DNA of 64,000 nucleotides from Legionella parisiensis (GTDB lineage Bacteria; Pseudomonadota; Gammaproteobacteria; Legionellales; Legionellaceae). The notes under the pieces are model-generated. The model saw nothing but the letters and a program-made list of their open reading frames with translations, did no database searches and was not told the DNA's origin. The stretch covers positions 750,792-814,791 of the forward strand of contig NZ_LNYQ01000013.1 of NCBI RefSeq assembly GCF_001467945.1, read 5' to 3'. Position numbers and translations under genes: made by a program. Shown piece by piece: positions 1 through 9,446 of this stretch; the first letter of the stretch is position 1; each line of letters starts with the position of its first letter.

Positions 1-282
1 CATTTTTGTCTGTCGCACTTCTAGTTAGAATTGGCCGCCGCCGCCAAAAAAGTTCTTTTCATTTTCTATGGGCATTGGTGGGGCAGCTAGCTATAACAAA
101 ATAACAATAATTCAAAAAACAATGCTAAATGAATTTAATAGAAGAGCACGTTATTTTTCCCATAATTAGAATTAATCCTGCTTCATTACAATATCTATGT
201 AATCCAGATAAAAAGCCTGTTAGGATGGTTGTATACCCCAAACTAACTAGATAATTCAACTTTAAAAGTATAGGGCAAAATT

Positions 283-774
283 GTGCGAAAATTAAATATC
301 GGCAATTACCTTCTGATTGCATTCCTGTTTCCAACGATTGCTTTTGCAAAAATTATCTATGGTGAGGTAATTAAAATCTCAGATGGTGATACTCTCACCA
401 TCTTAACCAATGAAAATAAACAAATAAAAATAAGACTTTCTGAAATTGACGCTCCTGAAAAAAATCAGGCCTATGGAAAGGCTTCAAGGCAATCACTTGC
501 TGCCCTCTGCTTTAGGAAACACGCTGTTATCAATTCAATAGGCAACGATAGATATGGACGTACCTTAGGAAGAGTCAGCTGTGATGCTATTGATGCAAAT
601 GCCGAACAAATTAAAATGGGTATGGCTTGGGTGTATGACAAATATGTTACAGACAAAAGCCTTTACGACTTACAAAAAACTGCCAAGAACCAAAAACAGG
701 GACTCTGGGCTGATGAAAATCCGACCCCCCCTTGGTTATTTAGACGTAACCAATTTCAAAGGGGTTCGATCTGA
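283..774 (+). CDS. Secreted thermonuclease-like (SNase) protein
   Basis: This 163-residue protein has an N-terminal hydrophobic signal peptide, with probable cleavage after AFA at about residue 22, followed by one staphylococcal-nuclease domain. The active-site pattern is present: DGDT at 34-37, RLSEIDAPE giving R51, D56 and E59, and YGR giving R93. These correspond to D21, R35, D40, E43 and R87 of the family. It should be an exported Ca-dependent nuclease cutting DNA or RNA in the periplasm or outside the cell. The start is a GTG with a weak AGGG upstream. The last residues overlap, on the opposite strand, the end of a gene relic. The family call is firm; the substrate and final location are inferred. 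Confidence 0.85.
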   Translation: MRKLNIGNYLLIAFLFPTIAFAKIIYGEVIKISDGDTLTILTNENKQIKIRLSEIDAPEKNQAYGKASRQSLAALCFRKHAVINSIGNDRYGRTLGRVSCDAIDANAEQIKMGMAWVYDKYVTDKSLYDLQKTAKNQKQGLWADENPTPPWLFRRNQFQRGSI

Positions 775-1172
775 CAAAAGTTGCTCACTCTATCCATGTG
801 TTTTCTAATATTGAATCGTTCTAATGCGCTAACAGGATCGACAGTATTAATTTGATTAAAGTTAATTTCGACCCATTTACTCAGCTCAATTTCTACTGAA
901 ATAATATACATGTCTTCAATTACTCCAGTTGCAACATTATTGTGCTGAACATAACCCGATAAAATAATTTTTTTTAAGGCTGGTAAGGCTGCAAATATTT
1001 CTCCTGTTATGCGAAATAAAATAGCATGTACCAAATGACAAAAATCTTTTCTTGATTGAGTATCCGACCTTTCCTTAATTAGTAACTTATATCCTCTAGA
1101 GGGTATCTCCGCATATTTTTTAGGCATGCAAAGGTAATTGTAAAAATCCACTCTGAAGATAAGAACAACCAT
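756..1172 (-). pseudogene. 3' fragment of an unidentified gene
   Basis: The reading frame encodes up to 138 residues, but its first dozen lie in a frame overlapping the preceding ion-channel fragment, so the ATG at 1172 is probably not a true start. The homologous-looking part begins near KKYAEIPSRGY and runs to the stop with a normal, folded-looking composition. I do not recognise the family. It looks like the C-terminal half of a soluble protein whose 5' half was lost when a deletion joined it to the channel gene. It has no ribosome-binding site of its own that I can see. Confidence 0.4.
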
Positions 1173-1327
1173 TCATTGCCTTGATAAATGGAACGCTCAG
1201 TTTCAACAATAGCTAAAAGAAGTGACAAAATAATTATGATCGTAATTATTTTATTTAGGACAGATAAACCTGGTGATGTCCTTAAAGCAGGATCTAATGA
1301 TTTTGCAATCTTTTGTCTTAATGACAT
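1079..1327 (-). pseudogene. 5' fragment of a voltage-gated (potassium-type) ion channel
   Basis: The first 67 residues look like the start of a bacterial Kv-type ion transporter: a basic cytoplasmic start, helix S1 (about residues 27-42), the ET..SIYQGNEW loop, and the beginning of S2 (EWIFTITFA). The similarity stops near position 1127, and the frame then runs for a few unrelated residues into a stop. S3-S6, the voltage sensor and the pore (TVGYGD) are absent. This is a truncated gene fused by deletion to the fragment at 756-1172. The family call rests on the S1/S2 region only. Confidence 0.6.
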
Positions 1328-1803
1328 ATCCTCATCCTTATGATAAATAATCCTTACATGTAGACGCTTTAACTAGGGGAGTATCGGGTAGGTAATAAAC
1401 TAAACTTCCTAAACTAAGAAACTACTAGTGTGATTCTCTTATAAGAATTACACAACTTGCGATAATCACAGCAAATTTTAAACTATCTAATCCTCCATTA
1501 CCCATAGTTTCAAAAATACAATTACAAAGTACATCCCAATCTTATTGCTTTAGCCAATTCGAGTGCATTTGCATAGTAGTCATGCCTATATCCATACCTT
1601 AAATTTCAAATTTATATATACTAATCAATGATATAGGATAGTTCTCAAGGAAATTGATTTTAATCGCAATTTTAAGTATGTAAGAGTTGCAATTTGCAGC
1701 GATTTATATGCCTGGATTGTAACGCATCTTACAGTACTATCTTATTTACAAATGAAATAATAATCTCAATATGCTGCAGTATATTTTATACAACTCCTGG
1801 AAA
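1328..1803. other. Intergenic region, 476 bp, mostly non-coding
   Basis: No complete gene is visible. On the minus strand around 1522-1601 a short open stretch ending in RHDYYANALELAKAIRL and a stop looks like the tail of a degraded coding sequence, but it is too short to assign. Beside two broken genes, this is consistent with a decaying segment. It presumably also carries the promoter of whatever remains of the channel relic. Confidence 0.4.
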
Positions 1804-2403
1804 TTATCTCCACTGTAGAATTAAAGGAGGCTTATGAGAAGTGGGTAATGTATTTCCTGATGGCCAACCAAGGATAATTGGAGCTACAGCAGTCATTTTT
1901 GTAGGGATCTCCAGCTCTTTTTTCCATTCTGGTAAATTTAATGCTGGGACTGCAAAACCAACCACACAGGAAGAAAGACCATAAGTAAGCGCAGCAAGCA
2001 TTAAGTTTTCAGCTGCTAACCAGCAGTCGGCACTGACAAATTTTCCTTTGAAGGTACTGTATATGACAATTAAAGTACGGGCATTATAAAATACATTAAA
2101 TTCCTTTTGTTGTACTACTTTCAAGACGTGCTCCTCTTGTAAATCTAGACTTTTCTTTTTATTATCCATGGTTAAAAGCTTAGCACTTTCTGATATACGA
2201 TCTAATAAAGATTTATTCTGGATGACTACAAATCCTCTAGATTCTTCATGAAGTGCTGAAGGGGCATGTGTCGCAGCATCTAAAAGCTGATGAATAATTT
2301 CTGAGTCGACTTTTTGGGGTAAATAGTTACGGACAGCTCTGCGATTATATATAGCATCTATTACATCTATTTTGTATCGATTAATTGATTCTACATTTTC
2401 CAT
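1804..2403 (-). CDS. Nitroreductase-family flavoprotein
   Basis: This 199-residue protein fits the small FMN-dependent nitroreductase fold. Features include an N-terminal AIYNRRAVRNYLPQKV segment (the R-R/S-x-R FMN-phosphate-binding pattern), ATHAPSALHEE, a central LAAENLMLAALTYGLSSC helix, and a C-terminal PIILGWPSG segment. Members reduce nitro compounds, quinones or flavins with NAD(P)H in the cytosol. The length is usual for the family. It lies downstream of the hydrogenase operon on the same strand, separated by about 130 bp, so it is probably an independent transcription unit. The substrate cannot be predicted. Confidence 0.85.
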   Translation of the reverse strand: MENVESINRYKIDVIDAIYNRRAVRNYLPQKVDSEIIHQLLDAATHAPSALHEESRGFVVIQNKSLLDRISESAKLLTMDNKKKSLDLQEEHVLKVVQQKEFNVFYNARTLIVIYSTFKGKFVSADCWLAAENLMLAALTYGLSSCVVGFAVPALNLPEWKKELEIPTKMTAVAPIILGWPSGNTLPTSHKPPLILQWR

Positions 2404-2533
2404 GGCCTGCTCCTGCTCTTGTTCCGAAGTGCCTATTCATAGCTTATTATAGCAAATTTTAGAAGTTACATTATTGACATTGATTATTCCAAAAACTCCG
2501 TGCGAATTGGTTTCTACTCTTTCATTGTTGGGT

Positions 2534-3004
2534 TTATTTACAATAGTTGTTTAATTCTTTTTTTAATTGAGCGGCAAGCTTTTCAACGGCACTTTGGACA
2601 CATGGAGAAAGAGTTGAGTCCATAACAATAACATCTATTTCAATTCCATAAAATATGATGTTGTTGGGTAAAGTATTAAGCGCACTGGCTAATTGGAGTG
2701 CTTGCAAAACTCCTAGGTCGTGAGTTGAGAATTGATTCCCCGGAGCAATGATATCGTCCTTTTTAAACTGATGTATCGTTCCTATCCCTTTATTTGATTT
2801 TATTGCATCAATGAGAAACACTGTATGTGCATCATTTATTAATTCAAGCAGACGAATTCCAGGGCGATCGTAACTTTCTATCATCACGTGTTGAATTATT
2901 TCGGAGGGTAAGACGATTTGCTGCTTTAAGGTTTCTATTACTTTCCAGCCAGCCTGATCGTCTCCAAAGGGGGAGCCAATACCTAAAATTTTTATCAGAT
3001 TCAC
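2534..3004 (-). CDS. [NiFe]-hydrogenase maturation protease (HyaD/HycI family)
   Basis: This nickel-dependent endopeptidase trims the C-terminal tail of the hydrogenase large subunit after Ni insertion. The family signature is GIGSPFGDDQAG near the N-terminus, and the three expected nickel ligands can be placed: the acidic residue of GDD, the Asp of LIDAIKS, and the His of STHDLG. The chosen start is the GTG at 3004, which overlaps the large-subunit stop as GTGA, a typical translational coupling. It gives 156 residues starting just before the conserved glycine loop. An ATG at 3043 in the same frame would add 13 residues but lies inside the upstream gene. It is the last gene of the hydrogenase operon. 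Confidence 0.9.
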   Translation of the reverse strand: MNLIKILGIGSPFGDDQAGWKVIETLKQQIVLPSEIIQHVMIESYDRPGIRLLELINDAHTVFLIDAIKSNKGIGTIHQFKKDDIIAPGNQFSTHDLGVLQALQLASALNTLPNNIIFYGIEIDVIVMDSTLSPCVQSAVEKLAAQLKKELNNYCK

Positions 3005-4296
3005 TCTCGACTCACTTTGATATGTAAAAAATGTGTTGAACAAGAAATGCAGGGATCATAATTGCGTATAATCATTTCGCTGTAGGAACGTAATGAATCT
3101 TCATCTTTATCCAAGCCAAATTGCGATAAGGAAATCGAGAGATCCTCCTCAATGCGAGCTTGGTTTTGGCTGGTGGGCGGGACGATTCGGGCTGTTTTAA
3201 CTTGCCCTTTTTTATCAAATCGATAATGCTGCCATAAAAAACCCCGTGGTGCTTCCGTGCATCCAATTCCTATTCCGGAGCGCGGATTAATTTCGTGAGG
3301 AAAAGAAGCTTGAGGCGTTTCATACTGCTCTAAAATACGAATGGACTCCAAAACACAGTAATAAATTTCGACAGCCCTAGCAATGATACTTTGGTACATG
3401 TTATTTGAAGGGAAGTTGATGTTTAAATTTTGTAAAAGGAGGTGTATGGGTGTTGGTAAGTGGCCAAAACAATTATTGACTCGTGCTAAAGGCCCCACTA
3501 AGTAAGGTTTATTCTGCAATAGACAATGTAAGGCATTGGAGTAGGGAACTTGGCTTTCTGTGAAATAGGCATCAAATTCATCAATGCTAATATTTAACCC
3601 CTGGTTCGATACCAGCCTGCCTTCATTAAAAGGGTATTCGGTAGGGTGATAGAGTGAAACATAAGTAAATTCGTGTGAATTATTTGGCAGGTTAAGCCCA
3701 GCAAGCCAACGGATTAATGCATCACAGTCTTCAACTCTCTCCTTTGCAATTTCTAATAGTAAATTAATTTCAGAAAAGGAAGGAGCCTTATAAAATCCAC
3801 CCACACAAGCTCCAACAGGATGCACGGAGCGGCCACCGAATAACTTGATTAAATCATTACCAAATGCTTGAAGACGCATGCCTCGACGTACTTCTTCTGG
3901 ATGGATTTTTGCCATTTCAGGTGCTGATTTGAAACCTAAAAAATCGGGAAGTGCTAAAAAATGAATATGCATGCTGTGACTTTCTAGCCACTCACCGCAA
4001 TAAAACAAACGACGCATGCTGCGCACCCAAGGGGTCGGTTGAATACCAAAACAATTTTCTATTGCTTGAGTAGCGCTCATTTGGTAGGCAACAGGGCAAA
4101 TACCACAAATACGAGCCACAAAATCCAGGACATCCGTATAACTCCTTGCCTCCAGAAATTTTTCAAATAACCTGGGTGGTTCATAAATTTTCAACTTTAA
4201 TGTTTTAATTTTATTATCACGAATTTTAACTTCTAGCGCCCCCTCTCCCTCCACGCGTGCTAAGATAGGAACATTAATTGAGATGTTTTTACTCAT
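3001..4296 (-). CDS. hyhL: [NiFe]-hydrogenase large (alpha) subunit, group 3b type
   Basis: This is the catalytic subunit that carries the Ni-Fe(CN)2CO centre. The N-terminal L1 motif is ARICGICPVAYQ, with ligand cysteines C64 and C67. The C-terminal L2 motif is DPCISCSTH, with C416, C419 and H422. The nine residues after H422 (FLHIKVSRE) are the tail expected to be removed by the protease encoded immediately downstream. The 431 residues are typical of cytosolic bidirectional group 3 enzymes. Together with the small subunit, a ferredoxin-NADP-reductase-like subunit and a two-cluster iron-sulfur subunit, it forms an NADP-linked tetramer. It overlaps the small-subunit gene by 8 bp. The subgroup assignment follows from gene content. 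Confidence 0.95.
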   Translation of the reverse strand: MSKNISINVPILARVEGEGALEVKIRDNKIKTLKLKIYEPPRLFEKFLEARSYTDVLDFVARICGICPVAYQMSATQAIENCFGIQPTPWVRSMRRLFYCGEWLESHSMHIHFLALPDFLGFKSAPEMAKIHPEEVRRGMRLQAFGNDLIKLFGGRSVHPVGACVGGFYKAPSFSEINLLLEIAKERVEDCDALIRWLAGLNLPNNSHEFTYVSLYHPTEYPFNEGRLVSNQGLNISIDEFDAYFTESQVPYSNALHCLLQNKPYLVGPLARVNNCFGHLPTPIHLLLQNLNINFPSNNMYQSIIARAVEIYYCVLESIRILEQYETPQASFPHEINPRSGIGIGCTEAPRGFLWQHYRFDKKGQVKTARIVPPTSQNQARIEEDLSISLSQFGLDKDEDSLRSYSEMIIRNYDPCISCSTHFLHIKVSRE

Positions 4297-5074
4297 TGAT
4301 GATTTTAATTCCCTTAAAATAGTTCCCTGCTGAATTAAATGCAGGAGCTTGATTATTAATATGGAAAAATTTTTGGGAAATAACTTTTTTACTCATTCCA
4401 AGAAGTTCAAACCTGTTTCCCAGAGATTTGGTATTTGGATTGTCTTTTGGCCCATAACATGCATAACATCCGCGTCCAATTGATGGGCAAAGAGAGCCGC
4501 AACCTGCTTGGGTTACTGGACCCATACAAGGTTGTTTTTGAGTCACCAGCACACACACATTTCCTTTACGTTTACATTCCATACATTCAGAGTCTCGCTT
4601 GATACGAGGAGAGGCATTTGATAATAAAGAGCGAATTGCCTCTAATACTTGTTTTCCATTAACTGGACAGCCCCATAATTCCCAGTCTACTTTAACATGG
4701 TGGGAAATTGCAGTTGAGGTGCTTAAGTGTTGAATATAATCTGGTGATGGATAAACACTATTCACCCATTCTTTAGAGTCAATCACTTGACGTAGACCCT
4801 GGATACCTCCTGCGGTAGCACATGCGCCAATCGTAATAAGGTATTTGCTGTTATCTCGGATTTTTTTGATTCGAACCTCTTCTTCAGGTGTTGAAATGCT
4901 ACCTTCTACAAAAGCTATATCTATTGCGGCATTGTTATCTACTGCTCCTGCTTCTGAAAAATGCTCGATATCAACCAGATCAAATAAAGTAAGCAAGGCC
5001 TCTCCGGCATTTAAAAATGCCAGTTGACATCCATCACAAGATGTAAATTTATGCACTGCCACGCGTGGTTTCAT
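4289..5074 (-). CDS. hyhS: [NiFe]-hydrogenase small (delta) subunit
   Basis: This 261-residue subunit carries the iron-sulfur clusters that relay electrons between the Ni-Fe site and the flavin subunit. The proximal-cluster cysteines are seen in FTSCDGCQLAFLN (about residues 11-20) and in GACATAGGIQG. Further cysteines in ECMECKRKGNVC, GPVTQAGCGSLCPS and GRGCYACYGP fit additional [4Fe-4S] clusters. There is no Tat signal peptide, so the enzyme is cytoplasmic, as expected for group 3. The gene is 5 bp downstream of the flavin subunit and overlaps the large subunit. Confidence 0.93.
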   Translation of the reverse strand: MKPRVAVHKFTSCDGCQLAFLNAGEALLTLFDLVDIEHFSEAGAVDNNAAIDIAFVEGSISTPEEEVRIKKIRDNSKYLITIGACATAGGIQGLRQVIDSKEWVNSVYPSPDYIQHLSTSTAISHHVKVDWELWGCPVNGKQVLEAIRSLLSNASPRIKRDSECMECKRKGNVCVLVTQKQPCMGPVTQAGCGSLCPSIGRGCYACYGPKDNPNTKSLGNRFELLGMSKKVISQKFFHINNQAPAFNSAGNYFKGIKIINE

Positions 5075-5079
5075 GATAG

Positions 5080-5922
5080 TTAAAATCCTGGCACATTAAA
5101 TAACTCCTTAATTTCTGAATATGCAAAAACAGGACCATCTTTGCATATAAAAAAACCACCATATTGGCAATGACCACATTGTCCAATTCCACATTCCATA
5201 TTCCGTTCCATACTCATATAGATGTTATTTTCAGAGACATCTTTCTTCTTAAGTAGATTAATTGCTGTGTGCATCATGATTTCAGGCCCACACATCATTA
5301 CTACTGTATTTTCTGGATTCAGATTGATTTTATTAATCATATCCGTGACATAGCCAACACTCCATGGCCATTTGGGGCCTGCTTGATCTGCTGCAATATG
5401 AATTTCAGTATCAGGTGATTTTTCCCATACTGCATATTTTTTCCTAAAAATAAAATCATCACTGTGTTTCACACCTTGTAAGATACTTAAATTACCATAT
5501 TGTTTTCTTCTTGCTATGACATAATCAATAATAGACACGGAAGGTGCGCAGCCAAGCCCTCCTGTGAGCACAATAATATCTCTATTTTGTGTTTGCTCAA
5601 GAGGCCAACCACGTCCATAAGGGCCACGAACGCCGATTCTATCTCCTGCTTGTAGTTTCTGTAATGCCCGGGTTACTCGACCTACAGCCCGGATGGTATG
5701 AGTCAGAATATGTTTTTTTTCTGGATCAGAAACAATAGAAATAGCTACTTCCCCAACCCCATAAAGGTAGAGCATATTAAATTGGCCAGGATAAAAATTA
5801 AATATGTCATGATGTGAAGGCTCAAGAAAACGCAAATGCAGGGTAAAAATAGTAGCTGACTCCTGGACACGCTCTATAATTTCAGCTTCAAGTGGTAAAT
5901 AAGGATCATTTGGTTGAATCAC
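5080..5922 (-). CDS. hyhG: Hydrogenase gamma subunit, FAD/NAD(P)-binding with [2Fe-2S] cluster
   Basis: This 280-residue protein belongs to the ferredoxin-NADP reductase / sulfhydrogenase gamma family. It passes electrons between the hydrogenase core and NAD(P)H. In order it has a beta-barrel FAD domain (FYPGQFNMLYL, and VRGPYGRGWPLE around 118-129), a nucleotide-binding domain (VLTGGLGCAPSVSIIDYV, MMCGPEIMMH), and a C-terminal [2Fe-2S] motif, MECGIGQCGHCQYG followed by CKDGPVF. It overlaps the end of the beta subunit by 17 bp, which indicates translational coupling. Preference for NADP over NAD is inferred from the subgroup, not read from the sequence. Confidence 0.93.
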   Translation of the reverse strand: MIQPNDPYLPLEAEIIERVQESATIFTLHLRFLEPSHHDIFNFYPGQFNMLYLYGVGEVAISIVSDPEKKHILTHTIRAVGRVTRALQKLQAGDRIGVRGPYGRGWPLEQTQNRDIIVLTGGLGCAPSVSIIDYVIARRKQYGNLSILQGVKHSDDFIFRKKYAVWEKSPDTEIHIAADQAGPKWPWSVGYVTDMINKINLNPENTVVMMCGPEIMMHTAINLLKKKDVSENNIYMSMERNMECGIGQCGHCQYGGFFICKDGPVFAYSEIKELFNVPGF

Positions 5923-7045
5923 TGTGTTGACTCCTTACATTTGATTCACCTGAAATCGCTGCCAATTCTTCAGTAATGTCAATCCCAACAGGACACCAAG
6001 TCATACATCGCCCACAGCCAACACAGCCACTCGTATCAAATTGATCAAACCAGCTGCCTACTTTATGAGTTAGCCACTGTCTGTATTGTTTTCGAGTATC
6101 TTCACGAAGTACTTTTCCATTTAAATTACTATGGCCTGTTGTAAAACAAGAATCCCACTCTCGTTGATGTTCACTTTGGGTACCATCTAAGCTAGGTTTT
6201 TCTACTTCAGTATGGCAAAAACAAGTAGGGCATACCAACGTACAATTCCCGCAAGACAGGCATCTTTGCGCTACTTCATCCCAACGCGGGTGATTTAAAT
6301 TGGAAAATAGTAAATCACGTAACTCACGTTTGTTATTTAAAGGGATTCTTTTGTTTTGCATTGCGCCAGCTTGAGCTACATTGCCTCTTGCCTGGTCGCA
6401 TTGGTCCGTTTTCGCTTCTAATAAATTTAAATTGCTAACAATTTTCTCGCCACGTTCACTACCTGAGATGATCACAAAACCTTCAGCGATTTCAGTCATA
6501 AGGATGTCGAAAGGATTTCTAACTTCAGGCCCAGTTTCTGCTGAAACGCAAAAACAATTATCAGAGGAATAAGTACAATGTACCGCAACGATAAATAATT
6601 GCTCACGGCGTTTTTTATAGCGTGGATCAGGATGTGCGCTTTCAATAAATACTTTATCTTGAATACTCATTGCTACTAGATCACAGGAGCGCGCACCAAT
6701 GAAAGCAATGGGCATTTCATCTGCTTGATGGGGTTTAAACGTTAATTTTCCCTCCGTGTTACGTTCCACTTTCCATACTGTTTCATGAGGTTTAAATAAT
6801 ACGGGTTTTATTGCTTGAGGGCCGTTTGCAAAAGCAAAAGCCTTATGCTCAGGAATTTTTTCTAAACTGTAACTACCCGGAGTTTGGGTATCGCGCACTC
6901 CCCAGGGCAACTGATCTGCATGTTTGAGTACATCATAAACAATAGCCCCATCTCGTATTTGAGGGCCAACGCAGGAAAAACCAGCATCTTGTAACGCTTG
7001 AAACAGGTTTTGCAATTGCATGTAAGGTAAAAAATAGGATGTCAT
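5906..7045 (-). CDS. hyhB: Hydrogenase beta subunit, two [4Fe-4S] clusters
   Basis: This 379-residue protein is of the anaerobic sulfite reductase A / sulfhydrogenase beta type. The N-terminal two thirds hold a conserved domain with [12 protein letters not shown] and a cysteine-containing [11 protein letters not shown] segment. The C-terminal third has two ferredoxin-like motifs, [16 protein letters not shown] and [16 protein letters not shown], each binding a [4Fe-4S] cluster. It extends the electron wire of the cytosolic tetramer. It is the first structural gene after hypE, 10 bp away. The original HyhB family is linked to polysulfide reduction in Archaea; whether that applies here is unknown. 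Confidence 0.92.
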   Translation of the reverse strand: MTSYFLPYMQLQNLFQALQDAGFSCVGPQIRDGAIVYDVLKHADQLPWGVRDTQTPGSYSLEKIPEHKAFAFANGPQAIKPVLFKPHETVWKVERNTEGKLTFKPHQADEMPIAFIGARSCDLVAMSIQDKVFIESAHPDPRYKKRREQLFIVAVHCTYSSDNCFCVSAETGPEVRNPFDILMTEIAEGFVIISGSERGEKIVSNLNLLEAKTDQCDQARGNVAQAGAMQNKRIPLNNKRELRDLLFSNLNHPRWDEVAQRCLSCGNCTLVCPTCFCHTEVEKPSLDGTQSEHQREWDSCFTTGHSNLNGKVLREDTRKQYRQWLTHKVGSWFDQFDTSGCVGCGRCMTWCPVGIDITEELAAISGESNVRSQHSDSTK

Positions 7046-7055
7046 AAAAATTCCT

Positions 7056-8117
7056 TTAACAAATTCGTGGCAATTGCTCTCCTGCCAGCCAGTCTATAAT
7101 TCTCATTCCGCCCAGTTTGGTTTTTAATTGAACAAAATGATGCTCATCTTCAATGACTTCACCAATATCTTCCGCATATAGACCCAGGGGATGTGAGCGC
7201 ATCGCTGTTAATAGTTTGTGTGCATTATTGGCGGCGCAAATAGCAATTAGTTTTCCTTCATTAGCAACGTATAGAGGATCCAGACCTAGTAGTTCGCAGG
7301 CACTGGCGACTTCAGTTCGAATTGGTATTTTATTTTCATCAATTTTAAATCCAACTTTTGATTGTAATGCTAATTCATTTAAGGTTGTTGCAAGTCCACC
7401 ACGGGTAGGATCACGTAAACAATGGATATCAGATACAACATCGGTCATGCAGCGCACCAAATCATGCAGCGAAGCAGTATCGGATTGTATTTTTGTTTGA
7501 AATTGCAAATTATTACGATGTGCCATAATCGCAATGCCATGATCACCTATATATCCACTGACAATGACGCGATCTCCCGGATTTGCCCGATCACCTGAAA
7601 TATGAACTCCTTCTGGTAGCACCCCAACCCCAGTGGTAGTAATAAAAATGCCATCTCCTTTACCGCGTTCAACTACTTTAGTATCACCAGTAATAATTGC
7701 GACATCGGCCTGTCTTGCTGCATTAGCCATGGATTCTACAATTTTTTGCAAATCAGCAAGTGGAAATCCCTCTTCTATTATGAAACTGGTTGATAAGTAT
7801 AATGGTTTGGCGCCAGCCATCGCGATATCATTAATTGTTCCGTGAACAGACAAAGAACCAATATCACCTCCGGGAAAAAACAAAGGTGAAATAACATAAG
7901 AGTCCGTTGTCATAACCATTCGGCCTAATGATACTGAAAAACAGGCTTGATCATTTTTTTGAGCTAACCATTGATTGTTAAAAGAGGCCAAAAATAATTG
8001 ATCGATTAATTGAGCCATAACCCGGCCACCACTACCATGAGTTAAATTAATTATTCCTTCTTTAAAATTAAGTCTGGGTGCTTTTATTTTTTTAGTTATT
8101 GTGGCTTCTGTCATCAT
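7056..8117 (-). CDS. hypE: Hydrogenase maturation protein HypE
   Basis: HypE dehydrates the thiocarbamoyl group on its C-terminal cysteine to thiocyanate, supplying the cyanide ligands of the active-site iron. The C-terminus is the diagnostic PRIC. The N-terminal NLTHGSGGRVM motif, TTDSYVISPLFFPGGDIG and ITGDTKVVERGKGDG are the PurM/SelD-like ATP-binding elements. The longer open frame reaches 8204, but the first 29 residues lie inside hypD and look non-native. The ATG at 8117 overlaps the hypD stop as ATGA and gives 353 residues, the usual family length. Confidence 0.95.
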   Translation of the reverse strand: MMTEATITKKIKAPRLNFKEGIINLTHGSGGRVMAQLIDQLFLASFNNQWLAQKNDQACFSVSLGRMVMTTDSYVISPLFFPGGDIGSLSVHGTINDIAMAGAKPLYLSTSFIIEEGFPLADLQKIVESMANAARQADVAIITGDTKVVERGKGDGIFITTTGVGVLPEGVHISGDRANPGDRVIVSGYIGDHGIAIMAHRNNLQFQTKIQSDTASLHDLVRCMTDVVSDIHCLRDPTRGGLATTLNELALQSKVGFKIDENKIPIRTEVASACELLGLDPLYVANEGKLIAICAANNAHKLLTAMRSHPLGLYAEDIGEVIEDEHHFVQLKTKLGGMRIIDWLAGEQLPRIC

Positions 8118-9217
8118 GAATTTATCCGTCCGTAAGCATATACTGCGGCACATGCACCTTCGGAAGAAACCATACATGAGCCTAATGGATTTTCCGGCAC
8201 ACATGCTGTAGCAAATAATTTACATTCTATTGGTTTTTTTACGCCTCGGAGTACATCACCACAAAGACATTGTTTGTGTTCCTGTGAGATAGAGTCAGGT
8301 AATTGAAAACGTTGTTCTGCATCAAACTCAGCATATTCCGCTCTGATTTTTAAAGCACTTTTTTGAATAAATCCAAGACCTCGCCATTCAAATTGATCAC
8401 GTAACTCCAAAACTTCGGCCATAATTTGTTGAGAGGTTGCATTGCCTAAATGATTCACTGCACGAGTATACTGAATTTCTACTTCACAACGTTTTTCATT
8501 AAGTTGTTTAATTAACATTAAAATAGAGTGTAACAAATCTAAAGGTTCAAAACCTGAAATCACAATTGGCTTATGATATTTTTTACACACTGCTTCATAG
8601 GGCTTACTTCCAATAATAATGCTGACGTGTGCGGGACCAACAAATCCATCTAATTTAACCTCGTTGGATTGTAGTAAGCTTTCCATAGCGACAGGCGTTA
8701 AGACATGATTACAAAAAACACTAAAATTAGAGCATTTCAATTTTTTTGCTTGTTTTATTACCCATGCTGTTGGTGGTGTCGTCGTTTCAAAGCCTATGGC
8801 AAAAAAAATCACGTCCTTTTGAGGGTTTTCCTGAGCTATTTTTAAAGCATCATTCGTTGAATAGATCATTCGAATATCAGCCCCTAGTGCTTTGGCATGT
8901 AATAGATTTTTTTGTCCAGTGCCAGGAACACGCATCATGTCTGCATAAGTAGTAAGAATAACATTGGGTAAAGAGGCTAGGGCAATCGCTTTATCCGTAA
9001 TCGCCATTGGTAATACACAAACCGGGCATCCTGGCCCATGGATCATCTCAATGTTATCAGGGAGGAGGCTTGGAATCCCATAACGATGTATGGCATGCGT
9101 ATGTCCGCCACAAAACTCCATAAATTGATAGTGCTGATTGGAGCATACCTGGATAGCAATTTCTTTAGAAAGTGCTTTCGCAAAGTCGCCGTTTCTGAAG
9201 TCTTCGATGTATTTCAT
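8114..9217 (-). CDS. hypD: Hydrogenase maturation protein HypD
   Basis: HypD is the [4Fe-4S] scaffold on which the Fe(CN)2CO group is assembled together with HypC. Conserved motifs are FCGGHTHAIHRYGI, IHGPGCPVCVLP (the CPVC iron site), FFAIGFETTTPPTA and GFVGPAHVSIIIG. Cluster-binding cysteines lie near the C-terminus (CLCGDVLRG, CKLFATACVPENPLGSCMVSSEGAC). The length of 367 residues is normal. The gene overlaps hypC by 4 bp and hypE by 4 bp, so it sits in the translationally coupled core of the operon. Confidence 0.96.
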   Translation of the reverse strand: MKYIEDFRNGDFAKALSKEIAIQVCSNQHYQFMEFCGGHTHAIHRYGIPSLLPDNIEMIHGPGCPVCVLPMAITDKAIALASLPNVILTTYADMMRVPGTGQKNLLHAKALGADIRMIYSTNDALKIAQENPQKDVIFFAIGFETTTPPTAWVIKQAKKLKCSNFSVFCNHVLTPVAMESLLQSNEVKLDGFVGPAHVSIIIGSKPYEAVCKKYHKPIVISGFEPLDLLHSILMLIKQLNEKRCEVEIQYTRAVNHLGNATSQQIMAEVLELRDQFEWRGLGFIQKSALKIRAEYAEFDAEQRFQLPDSISQEHKQCLCGDVLRGVKKPIECKLFATACVPENPLGSCMVSSEGACAAVYAYGRINS

Positions 9218-9441
9218 ATCGAGTCATCCTGTGTCATTTGTGCAAATAGCTTTAGGGTTTTTAGAGCTTCTTGCTCATCTAATCGTGTTAAGGCATACCC
9301 CACATGAATAATAACGTAATCACCTTCAGTTACCTTGTCTAATAAGGCAATTGAAATTTCTTTGATGATACCGCCTAAATTAATTAATGCTCTTTCCTCA
9401 TCAAGAATTTGAGTAATTTGTGCGGGTATTGCTAAACACAT
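9214..9441 (-). CDS. hypC: Hydrogenase maturation chaperone HypC
   Basis: This small 75-residue chaperone begins MCLAIPAQI. The essential Cys2, exposed after Met removal, carries the iron fragment between HypD and the large-subunit precursor. The core VTEGDYVIIHVGYALTRLD is the typical OB-like beta-barrel segment. It lies 5 bp downstream of hypF and overlaps hypD. Only one HypC-type gene is present in the window. Confidence 0.95.
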   Translation of the reverse strand: MCLAIPAQITQILDEERALINLGGIIKEISIALLDKVTEGDYVIIHVGYALTRLDEQEALKTLKLFAQMTQDDSI

Positions 9442-9446
9442 AAGAG

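Noticed and set aside
1-110. Minus-strand 16-residue peptide ending FFGGGGQF
   Set aside because: Too short, closed by a stop just upstream and no ribosome-binding site; not supported as a gene.
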